Shown here in pieces: positions 1-7,772 of a stretch of 64,000 bases of DNA; the first letter of the stretch is position 1, and every line of letters begins with the position of its first letter. The notes beneath the pieces were generated by a model. It was not told the DNA's origin and ran no database searches. It was given only the letters and a program-made list of their open reading frames with translations. The position numbers and the translations under genes are program-made. This stretch comes from Candidatus Terraquivivens ruidianensis (GTDB lineage: Archaea > Thermoproteota > Nitrososphaeria_A > Caldarchaeales > Wolframiiraptoraceae): the NCBI GenBank assembly GCA_023267975.1, contig JALNLA010000005.1:36958-100957 (forward strand). The letters run 5' to 3'.

Positions 1-1
1 C

Positions 2-616
2 AGACCCACAGCCACGTATGCGGACATAAGGAGACTCTGCGACGATGCTGTCAGGCACGGTTTCTATGCCGTGTGCGTTAGCCCGTGCTTCGTGAAGCTG
101 GCGTCCGAATTGCTCCTTACTACTGGAATTAAAGTTTGCACGGTCGTAGGCTTTCCCCTGGGGACGAACACCATCGAGACAAAATTATTCGAGGCAAGGA
201 GGGCGTTAGAGGATGGTGCGGAAGAGTTGGACGTCGTGATGAACTTAGGCATGATAAAGTCTGGAAACTATGCCTACGTCGAGGAGGAATTGAACAAAAT
301 TCTGGATGTTGCGAAAGGAGTCGTTGTCAAAATAATCATCGAAACAGGATACCTGACGGTCGAGGAGATGGGTAAGGTGTGCGAGGTTGTCGTAAAAGCC
401 GGAGTGGATTATATAAAGACGTGCACGGGCTTCGGACCTAGGGGCGTATCTTTGGACGACGTGAGGTTGATAAAAGGGTTCACAGGCGGCAGAGTGGGTA
501 TAAAAGCCGCAGGGGGCATAAGGACCTACGAGCAGGCTGTTTCGCTGATTGAGGCAGGTGCCACGAGGCTTGGAACGAGCCATTCTTTGAAAATCTTAAA
601 AGGTGCACCACAGTGA
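2..616 (+). CDS. deoC: Deoxyribose-phosphate aldolase, 5' end outside the window
   Basis: Class I aldolase that splits 2-deoxyribose-5-phosphate into glyceraldehyde-3-phosphate and acetaldehyde, in deoxynucleoside breakdown. The frame is open from base 2 and already reads an early DeoC segment (RPTATYADIRRLC, then GFYAVCVSP). It continues with VVGFPLG, the ELDVVMN stretch, VKIIIETGYL carrying the neighbourhood of the Schiff-base lysine, YIKTCTGFGPRG and VGIKAAGGIRT, all typical of the family. It ends with a Gly-Thr-Ser (LGTSHSL) phosphate-binding segment. Only roughly the first 20-25 residues are missing. An ATG at 71 lies inside the conserved domain and is not the true start. The next gene is a tRNA on the other strand. 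Confidence 0.95.
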   Translation, partial: RPTATYADIRRLCDDAVRHGFYAVCVSPCFVKLASELLLTTGIKVCTVVGFPLGTNTIETKLFEARRALEDGAEELDVVMNLGMIKSGNYAYVEEELNKILDVAKGVVVKIIIETGYLTVEEMGKVCEVVVKAGVDYIKTCTGFGPRGVSLDDVRLIKGFTGGRVGIKAAGGIRTYEQAVSLIEAGATRLGTSHSLKILKGAPQ

Positions 617-628
617 GTATCGATTGAC

Positions 629-721
629 TGCGGCGGCCGGGATTCGAACCCGGGATTTCAGGCTTGGAAGGCCTACGCCGAACGCTCGACTGCGTCCTAG
701 TCCAGACTAGACCACCGCCGC
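629..721 (-). tRNA. tRNA-Gly (anticodon TCC) with a ~17-nt insertion before the anticodon stem
   Basis: Read on the minus strand, the acceptor stem GCGGCGG pairs with CCGCCGC, A73 follows, the T arm is CCGGG-TTCGAAT-CCCGG and the anticodon loop is CTTCCAA (TCC, Gly). No CCA is encoded. Between the D arm (ending GGAC) and the anticodon stem (TAGGC/GCCTG) there are about 17 extra bases, CAGTCGAGCGTTCGGCG, which can be shifted by one. Removing them restores an ordinary tRNA, so I read them as an intron at a non-canonical position near 26/27. The insert and its 5' flank can fold (GGACGC with GCGTTC), but I could not fit a strict bulge-helix-bulge. The tRNA call is sure; the exact splice sites are not. 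Confidence 0.9.
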
Positions 722-756
722 GAATTAAACTCAGTCCTATGCTGGTTCGAATGAAC

Positions 757-765
757 ATTTAAGCA
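757..765 (-). promoter_or_regulatory. TATA-like element of tRNA-Gly(TCC)
   Basis: The minus strand reads GCTTAAATG here, about 36-44 bases before the tRNA 5' end at 721. This is slightly far for a leaderless tRNA transcript but fits a short 5' leader trimmed by RNase P. Assigned from position and composition only. Confidence 0.35.
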
Positions 766-854
766 TTTTTTAAACGTCGGCCTAATGCTTTCCACACTCG
801 GACGCTATACACGCTAAGTTTGTATAAACGCTCGATGGGACGCAAAAAATCATG

Positions 855-863
855 TTTAAATTA
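855..863 (+). promoter_or_regulatory. TATA-like element of the hydrogenase operon
   Basis: TTTAAATTA, preceded by an A-rich tract, lies 44 bases before the ATG at 907. Initiation 25-30 bases downstream would leave a leader of about 20 bases that contains GGAG (893-896), a plausible ribosome binding site. The five hyd genes behind it overlap one another, so this is probably the operon promoter. Confidence 0.4.
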
Positions 864-906
864 TGCCCACTCAACAACAATAAAGATAGCCCGGAGTTAA
901 GATTAT

Positions 907-2043
907 ATGAGCGAAAAAGATAGGCCCCTGCTAATAGAAGCACAGGACTTTAACGGGCTACTCTTATCGCTTAAAAGGCTAGGTTATGCAACCTATGCAC
1001 CAACGGTGAGGGATGGAGCTATAGTTTATGACCTAGTCGATTCCGCAGATGACTTGCCAATCGGCATAGGTGACGTACAGGAGCCTGGCTCGTATCGTCT
1101 TAGGAAAAGGGGAGACGGGTCCTTCTTTGGATTCGTGGTTGGTCCACATTCGTGGAAGAAGTTTTTGCACCCGCCTACCGTTAAGTTGTTTACCATAAAC
1201 AGTAATGGGAAAATCGTTGCAAACCTAGAGAATAGCGACCAGAAGTTAGCCTTCATAGGTGTCAGGCCCTGCGAACTCCAGGCCATAAAGATACTCGACA
1301 AAGTCCTGCTAGGAGGAGAATACCTTGACATCGTATATGCTAGCAGGCGAAAAGATGTTTTCTTCGTGGTGGTCAATTGCATAGAGCCCGGTGGAAATTG
1401 TTTTTGCGCATCAGTTGGCACGGGGCCAGAAGCAAAGGACGGGTTTGACCTATGCCTAACGGAGCTGCTCAAACCAGACGGACATTATTTTCTTGTAAGA
1501 ATAGGTAGCGAAAAAGGTAGGGAGTTAATTAGTTCGGTGCATTACAGGCAGGCAACTGACGAGGAGGTCGAGCTTGCCTCCAGGCTTCTTACCCTATCAA
1601 GCGAACACATGGGTAAGAAGCTTGAGATAAAAGGGATGAAGGAGCTTCTTTACAGAAACCTTGACCACCCCCACTGGGATGAAGTTGCCAAACGTTGCCT
1701 TACATGCGGTAACTGCACGATGGTCTGCCCGACGTGCTTTTGCACGACCGTTTACGAAACGACCAACCTCTCCTTAAAGTATGCTGAGAAATGGAGGAGT
1801 TGGGATACGTGCTTCTCCCAAGAATTCTCTTACATACATGGGGGTCCAATACGATATTCTATAAGCGCACGCTACAGGCATTGGTTGATGCATAAGATGG
1901 CTACGTGGATGGACCAATTTGGTACGCTAGGCTGCGTCGGATGCGGCAGATGCATAACTTGGTGTCCCGTGGGAATAGATATTACTGAGGAAGTTAAACA
2001 GATCGATAAAAGAGACGGGGAGGTGAAGGTTAAAGTTGAGTGA
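907..2043 (+). CDS. hydB: Group 3b NiFe-hydrogenase (sulfhydrogenase) beta subunit, iron-sulfur protein
   Basis: Electron-transfer subunit of the cytoplasmic NADP(H)-linked hydrogenase, also similar to anaerobic sulfite reductase subunit A. An N-terminal domain has GVRPCELQAIK and a Cys-rich NCIEPGGNCFCAS segment. Two C-terminal 4Fe-4S motifs follow, CLTCGNCTMVCPTC and CVGCGRCITWCPVG. At 378 residues the length is usual. The ATG at 907 has GGAG at 893-896. The end overlaps the next gene by 8 bases, and the order beta-(cNMP)-gamma-delta-alpha matches Pyrococcus-like hydBGDA apart from the inserted second gene. Its likely role is to pass electrons between the FAD subunit and the NiFe heterodimer. 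The family is sure; whether it has S0-reductase activity cannot be read from sequence. Confidence 0.93.
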   Translation: MSEKDRPLLIEAQDFNGLLLSLKRLGYATYAPTVRDGAIVYDLVDSADDLPIGIGDVQEPGSYRLRKRGDGSFFGFVVGPHSWKKFLHPPTVKLFTINSNGKIVANLENSDQKLAFIGVRPCELQAIKILDKVLLGGEYLDIVYASRRKDVFFVVVNCIEPGGNCFCASVGTGPEAKDGFDLCLTELLKPDGHYFLVRIGSEKGRELISSVHYRQATDEEVELASRLLTLSSEHMGKKLEIKGMKELLYRNLDHPHWDEVAKRCLTCGNCTMVCPTCFCTTVYETTNLSLKYAEKWRSWDTCFSQEFSYIHGGPIRYSISARYRHWLMHKMATWMDQFGTLGCVGCGRCITWCPVGIDITEEVKQIDKRDGEVKVKVE

Positions 2044-2530
2044 AGAAAAGGTTGACATCCTAACTATGCTGCGGGATCATCCGTTCATGCGGGACCTTCC
2101 TGAGAAGTACTTGCAACAGATTGCGGAGTTTTCTTCGCTCGTCCGCTTCAAGAGCGGACAAAAGGTGTTTGAGGAAGGAGAAGTTCACATGAAGTTCTAC
2201 CTCATAGTTTACGGCCTTGTCGCCCTTTATTCCGAGGTTCCTTCGAAGGGTGAGTTAAGGTTCGAGACGGTACGGGGTGGCGAGGTTCTGGGTTGGTCTT
2301 CGCTTGTCAGACCTTTTACTAAGACCGCATCTGCCAAAGTTATTGAGCCAACGTTAGCAATTGCGATAGATAGCAACAAACTTCTCGAGATGATGGACAA
2401 AGACCGTGAGTTAGGCTACAGCATCATTAGCAGGCTGATACAGATCGTTTCAGGCAGGCTTAAGGCAGTACGCTTCCAACTCTTGGACATTTATGCTTCG
2501 TTAAAGCGGGGTAAGAGCGAAAGTGGTTAG
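2036..2530 (+). CDS. Cyclic-nucleotide-binding-fold protein inside the hydrogenase operon, no DNA-binding domain
   Basis: A 164-residue protein that is almost entirely one Crp/cNMP-binding jelly roll (about residues 15-140). Visible features are LPEKYLQQIAEFSSL, FKSGQKVFEEGE, FYLIVYGLVALYS, GGEVLGWSSLV and the ASAKVIEPTLAIAID strand. The phosphate-binding cassette GEVLGWSS keeps Gly-Glu but not the classic Arg-Ser-Ala, so ligand binding is uncertain. After the jelly roll only about 20 residues remain and no helix-turn-helix is seen. It is therefore unlikely to be a transcription factor and is better read as an accessory or regulatory hydrogenase subunit. The start is TTG at 2036; both ends overlap neighbours by 8 bases, implying tight co-expression. 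Similar genes occur in other group 3b operons. Confidence 0.85.
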   Translation: MSEEKVDILTMLRDHPFMRDLPEKYLQQIAEFSSLVRFKSGQKVFEEGEVHMKFYLIVYGLVALYSEVPSKGELRFETVRGGEVLGWSSLVRPFTKTASAKVIEPTLAIAIDSNKLLEMMDKDRELGYSIISRLIQIVSGRLKAVRFQLLDIYASLKRGKSESG

Positions 2531-3377
2531 CTCCGGACAAGCTCAGTTGGTAGTTAAAGAGGAAACGGCTCTCAGATGGATGAGCGTCTCTAAGGTCGTG
2601 AAAGAAACTGTCGACACCTATACCCTATATCTTAAGCCAAGGACAGGGGAGCGGTTCTCGTTCAAGCCAGGCCAGTTCAACATGCTCTATGTCTTCGGCG
2701 TCGGTGAGGTTCCTATATCGATCAGCGGAGACCCCAAGAATTTAAACCATATAGCGCATACGGTTAGGGCAGTAGGCGCGGTTACTAATTCTCTTACAAA
2801 GCTTAGAGAAGGAGCGCGCGTGGGTTTCAGAGGTCCGTTTGGCAACGGCTGGCCTATAGACGAGGCCGTAGGTAATGACGTCCTGATAGTTGCAGGCGGC
2901 ATAGGCTTGGCACCGCTTCGCCCCGTCATATACCACTTAATCAACAATAGACAGGACTACGGCAAAGTTTTCGTTTTGTACGGTGCTAGAACACCAAACG
3001 ACCTACTTTACAAGAAGGAGTTGAAATCTTGGAAGGGTAGGATGGATATGGACGTGCTTGTAACCGTAGACAAGGGCGATGAAACGTGGAAGGGAAACTT
3101 GGGCGTCGTTACCATGCTTTTTGACTACGTTAAGCTCAACCCCGACAACACATACGCGTTCGTATGTGGACCTGAGATTATGATGAGGTTTACCGTAATA
3201 AACCTCAAAAACAAAGGACTGCCGGATGAAAAAATATTCCTTTCGATGGAAAGGAATATGAAGTGTGGTATAGGTGTTTGTGGCCACTGCCAGTTCGGTC
3301 CGTACTTTGTATGCAAAGATGGGCCTGTCTTCAGGCTTAATCAGATTAAGATGTTTTTCGGGAAGCGTGAAGTTTGA
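2523..3377 (+). CDS. hydG: Group 3b NiFe-hydrogenase gamma subunit, FAD/NAD(P)-binding
   Basis: Ferredoxin-NADP reductase-like diaphorase subunit that exchanges electrons with NAD(P)(H). An N-terminal FAD barrel (about residues 15-105) has [20 protein letters not shown]. The nucleotide-binding domain has [14 protein letters not shown] and [11 protein letters not shown]-terminal 2Fe-2S-type cysteine set is [14 protein letters not shown] with a later VCKDG. The 284-residue length is normal. The start is GTG at 2523, within the end of the previous gene; the stop overlaps hydD by 4 bases. This subunit makes the complex a soluble NAD(P)-coupled hydrogenase rather than a membrane one. Confidence 0.93.
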   Translation: MVSSGQAQLVVKEETALRWMSVSKVVKETVDTYTLYLKPRTGERFSFKPGQFNMLYVFGVGEVPISISGDPKNLNHIAHTVRAVGAVTNSLTKLREGARVGFRGPFGNGWPIDEAVGNDVLIVAGGIGLAPLRPVIYHLINNRQDYGKVFVLYGARTPNDLLYKKELKSWKGRMDMDVLVTVDKGDETWKGNLGVVTMLFDYVKLNPDNTYAFVCGPEIMMRFTVINLKNKGLPDEKIFLSMERNMKCGIGVCGHCQFGPYFVCKDGPVFRLNQIKMFFGKREV

Positions 3378-4153
3378 TGAAGGATAGCATACCAAAGCTT
3401 GCGGTTTTTAAGTTCAGTTCCTGCGACGGTTGTCAGCTGAGCATCCTCGATCTTGAAGATGAGCTTTTAGAGATAGGTCGACGTGTCAACATAGCGTACT
3501 TCTTGGAGGCCAGCAGGGCAACCGTTAAAGGACCGTACGACGTGGGCCTTGTAGAGGGCAGCATTTCAACACCACATGAAAAGGAGTTGATAAAGGATGT
3601 CAGGCAAAAGTGTAAGACGCTTATAACCATAGGAGCCTGTGCTACCGCAGGAGGCATACAGGCCCTGAGGAACTGGAAAGACGTAAAGGAGTTCGTCAGC
3701 GTCGTATATGCCAAGCCCGAGTACATAGAAACGCTTGAGAAGGCGACGCCGATATCCGAGCACGTAAAGGTCGACTTTGAGCTTAGGGGCTGCCCTGTAA
3801 ACAAATACCAAATTTTAGAGGTACTTACCGCCTTCTTGGCGGGCAGAAAACCGAACATTCCTTCTCACAGCGTCTGCGTAGAGTGCAAGCGCAAAGGTAA
3901 TGTATGCATCATGGTATCCAACGGAGTACCATGTCTCGGGCCAGTCACGCAAGTTGGGTGCGGCGCCATATGCCCGTCTTACGGCAGGGGTTGTTATGGA
4001 TGCTTCGGACCCATGGAAAGCCCGAACGCAGAATCTCTCGGGGAGAGAATCCTCCAGCTCGGTATTAGCAAAAGGGATATCGTGCTCATGTTTAAGGGCT
4101 TTAACGGATGGTCAGAACCCTTCAGGAAGGCTGGTGATGCTTTTGAAGAGTAA
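3374..4153 (+). CDS. hydD: Group 3b NiFe-hydrogenase delta (small) subunit
   Basis: Small subunit of the NiFe core, carrying three iron-sulfur clusters that relay electrons from the active site. The proximal cluster motif is [12 protein letters not shown], with GACAT and RGCPVN further on. The medial and distal cysteines lie in [11 protein letters not shown] and [19 protein letters not shown]. At 259 residues it has the usual length and there is no Tat signal, which fits a cytoplasmic enzyme. Its ATG overlaps the hydG stop by 4 bases and its end overlaps hydA by 17 bases, so the core pair is probably made by coupled translation. Confidence 0.95.
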   Translation: MMKDSIPKLAVFKFSSCDGCQLSILDLEDELLEIGRRVNIAYFLEASRATVKGPYDVGLVEGSISTPHEKELIKDVRQKCKTLITIGACATAGGIQALRNWKDVKEFVSVVYAKPEYIETLEKATPISEHVKVDFELRGCPVNKYQILEVLTAFLAGRKPNIPSHSVCVECKRKGNVCIMVSNGVPCLGPVTQVGCGAICPSYGRGCYGCFGPMESPNAESLGERILQLGISKRDIVLMFKGFNGWSEPFRKAGDAFEE

Positions 4154-5438
4154 GACGAAAACTATAAGCGTCGACTATCTGGCAAGGGTAGAGGGCGAAG
4201 GCTCTCTTTTCATCAAGGTTAAGGGCGACCAAGTTATAGACACAAAGTTCAAGATATTTGAGCCGCCTAGGTTCTTTGAAGCGTTTCTCCGGGGCAGAAA
4301 GTACCACGAAGTCCCTGACATAACGGCCAGGATATGTGGCATCTGTCCGATTGCCTATCAGATGAGCGCCGTCCATGCCTTGGAGATGGTATTCGACGTA
4401 AACGTTGACGATAGCATCAGAGAGCTCAGGAGGTTGATCTACTGCGGCGAATGGATAGAGAGCCACGCCCTGCATGCTTTTCTGCTCCACGCTCCGGACT
4501 TCTTGGGTTATGACGATGCAATAAGGATGGCTAGAGACCATCCGGAAATAGTGAAGAAGGCGCTATTCGTTAAGAAGCTTGGAAACGAGCTCGTGAGGCT
4601 TTTGGGCGGTAGAGAAGTTCATCCGGTATCCGTATGCGTTGGTGGCTTCTACAAAGTGCCTACGAAGAGACAGTTGGATGCTATAAAGGACGAACTAAAG
4701 CAAGGCATGGAAGTTGCTCGAGAATTACTCGAATGGTCTGCTAAGTTAAAGTTCCCAAGGTTTGAGCAGGATTACGAGTTCATCTCCCTAAGACACCAAA
4801 ACGAGTACCCGATGAACGAAGGCCGCATAGTCTCCAACAAAGGCCTAGACATCGCCGTAAAAGAGTACGATGAATACTTCGTTGAAGAACACATGCCACA
4901 CTCTAACGCTCTGCACTCATACATAAAGGGAAGGGGCGCCTACTTTGTCGGTCCCTTGGCTAGGGTTAACCTGAACTTCGACAAGTTTTATGACCTAACG
5001 AAGGACACGCTCAAGCATGTCGGCTTCGAGATACCGTGTAAAAACCCGTTCATGAGCATAGTGGCTAGGTGTGCAGAGACGCTTTACTCCTTCGAGGAAG
5101 CCATTAGGATAATAGACGAGTACAAAGAACCTTCAAGGCCAAGGGCGGACTACGAGGTCAAGGCGGGAATCGGTTACGGCTGCACAGAAGCCCCGAGGGG
5201 AATGCTTTACCACAGATACGAGGTCGCCCCGGACGGTACGATACTATCGGCCAAGATAGTTCCGCCTACAGCGCAGAACCAAAAGAGGATAGAGGAGGAC
5301 TTAAGGAGCATGGCGCCAGAAGTCCTGAAGCTGCCGTATAAGCAGGCCGTCTGGAGGTTCGAGCAGGCCATCAGGAATTACGACCCGTGCATATCCTGCG
5401 CCACGCACTTCCTGAAGCTAGAGGTCGAGCGCTCTTAG
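4137..5438 (+). CDS. hydA: Group 3b NiFe-hydrogenase alpha (large, catalytic) subunit
   Basis: Carries the NiFe active site for reversible H2 oxidation. Both cysteine pairs that bind the metals are present: ARICGICP near residue 65 and DPCISCATH near the C-terminus. Nine residues follow the last His, which suits cleavage by a maturation endopeptidase. The frame is open further upstream, but ATG 4137 gives a normal 433-residue protein beginning [22 protein letters not shown], the family's usual N-terminus. No hyp maturation genes or specific protease are in this window. The operon ends here; a hairpin and a tRNA gene follow. Confidence 0.95.
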   Translation: MLLKSKTKTISVDYLARVEGEGSLFIKVKGDQVIDTKFKIFEPPRFFEAFLRGRKYHEVPDITARICGICPIAYQMSAVHALEMVFDVNVDDSIRELRRLIYCGEWIESHALHAFLLHAPDFLGYDDAIRMARDHPEIVKKALFVKKLGNELVRLLGGREVHPVSVCVGGFYKVPTKRQLDAIKDELKQGMEVARELLEWSAKLKFPRFEQDYEFISLRHQNEYPMNEGRIVSNKGLDIAVKEYDEYFVEEHMPHSNALHSYIKGRGAYFVGPLARVNLNFDKFYDLTKDTLKHVGFEIPCKNPFMSIVARCAETLYSFEEAIRIIDEYKEPSRPRADYEVKAGIGYGCTEAPRGMLYHRYEVAPDGTILSAKIVPPTAQNQKRIEEDLRSMAPEVLKLPYKQAVWRFEQAIRNYDPCISCATHFLKLEVERS

Positions 5439-5451
5439 CCAAGCCGTACTT

Positions 5452-5474
5452 CTTCTAAAATTTTTATTTAGAAG
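5452..5474 (+). repeat. Perfect 8-bp inverted repeat after hydA, overlapping the tRNA promoter
   Basis: CTTCTAAA (5452-5459) and TTTAGAAG (5467-5474) are exact inverted copies separated by ATTTTTA. The loop and right arm also supply an AT-rich TATA-like stretch (5461-5468) about 26-33 bases before the tRNA-Gly at 5494. It could end the hyd transcript, act as an operator, or simply be a symmetrical TATA region. Confidence 0.5.
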
Positions 5475-5493
5475 CCGAGTTACATAAAACTGG

Positions 5494-5572
<79 letters not shown>

Positions 5573-5721
5573 GAAAACATAGGTCTTACTAAGCCTATAC
5601 AACTTTTGCTCCATTATTGTTGATTCATCGACTGTAAGTTTCTGTCTTATTTTCTCCGCTATTCAAGTATGTTTTTGTAATAATCCGAGTAAGTAAGAAC
5701 AGATAAGGTGCTGTTGAACTC

Positions 5722-6993
5722 TCATTTATAGAAGTTCATCCAGCCCTCCATCTTCTCCCAAGACCAATTGTAACCTGCTGGCACGGCGTATCCGTAGACT
5801 ATGCAGCCACGCCAGACCGAGTACTGCGGCTCCGATGCCATGTTTACCTCCACGTTCTCGATGCCCTTCTCTGTCATCATGCGCTTGACCTTTGTCGTAG
5901 AGTCTACACAGATGCCCTTCAGCTTCTCGGGAACCTTCCAAGAGAAGTTTCCGCCCGATAGAAGTATCTGGCTGTAAAGGAGTGGCTGGAGCTCGACGGG
6001 GCACTTCTCTACGGCCGTTATTATCGCCTCAGCAACGTCCATCGTTCCGTAAAAAACGACATCGCCGAGCTTCGTATCTTTCGGCCTTGGCATGCCCCTT
6101 TTGAAGTAACTCTGAAATATTTCGTGGTTTGGGTTAAAGACGTATTCGCCGACGAGAAACCTTGTCCAAGAGTTCTCCGCAAGTTCTATCTTGAGCCTCG
6201 TTCCAGGAACCGCATAAACGGCCCTGACCGCTTCCGGGTTGCTCTTAGCGAAAGAGATGGCCGGGTCCAAATCAGCAGGCAATAGACCCAAGCTCTCCTT
6301 AACCTTTCTCACCAGCGCCTCCTCGCCAGCTAGGTCGCCGTAGCCAGCATCCTTGAGAATTTCTGCCATGATGGCGTTGGCATCGCTGCCTCCTCGGTTC
6401 AAAGCCACGACCGCGCCCCTGATCGGCGCCCTAGAGATGGGCGCAAGCTGCGTGTTTCCGTGCCCACTCTCCACCACGACGCAGGACGTTTTCTTATGGG
6501 CTATGGCAACGCTCAAGGGTTGCGGAATTATCGTTGCCGAGTGCACGAGACCTACCTCTTTAGCCATGCTATCGAATATCTCGAACAGTCTCTCGTACAT
6601 ATATCTCGGAGCGACCGCCGAAAGGGCTGCTACGACGTAGAAGCCGTTGAAGCCCCAACCCTTTGGCCTGAACTCTTCTAAAGCATAGTGCGTCAGCTCC
6701 TTTACTACCTTCCACGCCCTTGCGTCGTCTTTCATAACGATGCCCTCCCTCATCGGATAGACGAGTCTGGTAGCAAGCTCCGCACCGCTCTCCAGAAAAA
6801 GTGTCACATCCTTGCCGACTACGACCTCATGGTCTGCTCCCATTATCTGAGAGAGAACGGACTTCTCGGGGAAGTAGCCCCTGTTCTCCACTGCGAGAGG
6901 CCTCTCGCCTTGGGTTATCGGCCCGTACTTGAATTCACTGGTTCCATAATCGGCACCAAATACATAACGCCTCTTATAATCTTCGTCATGCAT
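5722..6993 (-). CDS. Crenactin-type archaeal actin
   Basis: Filament-forming actin/Hsp70-fold ATPase of the crenactin family, thought to act in archaeal cell shape. The 423 residues hold the phosphate-1 loop FGADYGTSEFKYGP near the N-terminus, the phosphate-2 loop VVVESGHGNTQLAPI, and an adenosine-type segment around QILLSGGNFSW. The GPITQGERPLAVENRG stretch just after phosphate-1 also looks crenactin-like and is unlike MreB or ParM. The C-terminal MASEPQYSVWRGCIVYG is reminiscent of the actin region around PERKYSVWIGG. It lies 33 bases behind the arcadin-like gene on the same strand, as in the arcade clusters of Pyrobaculum-like archaea. Confidence 0.9.
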   Translation of the reverse strand: MHDEDYKRRYVFGADYGTSEFKYGPITQGERPLAVENRGYFPEKSVLSQIMGADHEVVVGKDVTLFLESGAELATRLVYPMREGIVMKDDARAWKVVKELTHYALEEFRPKGWGFNGFYVVAALSAVAPRYMYERLFEIFDSMAKEVGLVHSATIIPQPLSVAIAHKKTSCVVVESGHGNTQLAPISRAPIRGAVVALNRGGSDANAIMAEILKDAGYGDLAGEEALVRKVKESLGLLPADLDPAISFAKSNPEAVRAVYAVPGTRLKIELAENSWTRFLVGEYVFNPNHEIFQSYFKRGMPRPKDTKLGDVVFYGTMDVAEAIITAVEKCPVELQPLLYSQILLSGGNFSWKVPEKLKGICVDSTTKVKRMMTEKGIENVEVNMASEPQYSVWRGCIVYGYAVPAGYNWSWEKMEGWMNFYK

Positions 6994-7026
6994 CCCCGTT
7001 CATGAGACTTTAATTTGCTTACGGAT

Positions 7027-7686
7027 TTAAGCGTTAAACGGCCCCTTCTCAGCAAGTATATCAAGCCATGGATTATCCTTCATAAAGGATGGGAGCTCCG
7101 TTTTAGTGTCCGCGCTATTATTACTCTTATCTGCTACGGCGGTCTTGACGTGTGAAGGTCGTACATCACCGAAAGCCAATAACCTGTCGGAGAGCTTGCC
7201 GTATAATGCTTCGAGCCTCTCCAATCTTGACACCAACGTATCGATCTCGTTTATTCTCTGGACGAACCTCTCCAACTTCTCTATCCTTTCTATCACATGT
7301 GATGCATTCTCGTACTTTACGGAGGTTTGTGTCTCATCCTTCCCTATGTGCTTGACCATAGGTGGTAGCTCCTCTAGCCCATGCGTCCCGTGCAAGAGAA
7401 GGCCTATGCCATGCAACCTGATAGCCATGAGCTCGTCCATAGATGCTACGTTCCTTGGAACTAAGATGTATGCCCTCTCACCCTTAGCGGCCCAAAATGC
7501 CGACTCCAACGCAGCAGAGATTAACTCTGGCCTACCACCCATCTCATCCAACACCTTAACGACGTACGCGAAACCGTTCCCGACGAACCTTAGCACGCCT
7601 TCCTCCATGCTACCGCCTTCGAACCTCAGACCCTGCTTTGACATATAGTTTGTGAGGGCCCTTTCGAGAACGGTTCTTAGCACCAA
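7027..7686 (-). CDS. Arcadin-like coiled-coil protein upstream of crenactin
   Basis: A 219-residue protein in one operon with crenactin. Residues about 1-105 form a mixed alpha/beta domain (GFAYVVKVLDEMGG, FWAAKGERAYILVPRNV). Residues about 120-170 form a heptad-like coiled coil (HVIERIEKLERFVQRINEIDTL onward). A polar linker then leads to a compact C-terminal peptide with KDNPWLDILAEKG. Arcadin-2 of Pyrobaculum is a coiled-coil protein whose C-terminal helix binds crenactin monomers, and this arrangement is similar. I infer the equivalence from context and architecture, not from recognised similarity along the whole length. The start is TTG 7686 or GTG 7683. Putative promoter elements sit between the arms of an inverted repeat upstream. 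Confidence 0.6.
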   Translation of the reverse strand: MVLRTVLERALTNYMSKQGLRFEGGSMEEGVLRFVGNGFAYVVKVLDEMGGRPELISAALESAFWAAKGERAYILVPRNVASMDELMAIRLHGIGLLLHGTHGLEELPPMVKHIGKDETQTSVKYENASHVIERIEKLERFVQRINEIDTLVSRLERLEALYGKLSDRLLAFGDVRPSHVKTAVADKSNNSADTKTELPSFMKDNPWLDILAEKGPFNA

Positions 7687-7699
7687 AATCTATCGAACT

Positions 7700-7758
7700 T
7701 TTCGACAAGCCTTTCCGTTAAAAAGTTATTTGTGTATAAAACGGAGAGTTTGTCGAAA
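7700..7758 (-). promoter_or_regulatory. Inverted repeat enclosing the promoter of the crenactin operon
   Basis: TTTCGACAA (7700-7708) and TTGTCGAAA (7750-7758) are exact inverted copies 41 bases apart. The interval contains AT-rich, TATA-like stretches (minus-strand TTTTATAC at 7733-7740 and TTTTTAAC near 7716-7724) upstream of the arcadin-like start at 7686. It could be a paired operator for a looping regulator, or a long hairpin. Confidence 0.4.
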
Positions 7759-7772
7759 GTGAAACTATAGCT

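Noticed and set aside
480-758. 92-codon minus-strand frame running through deoC and the tRNA gene
   Set aside because: It covers the whole tRNA-Gly and antisense deoC; both are certain, and the translation has no protein-like features.
3900-4136. N-terminal extension of the hydrogenase alpha subunit
   Set aside because: The frame is open, but it overlaps most of the small-subunit C-terminus and the extra residues do not resemble the family; ATG 4137 gives the expected start.
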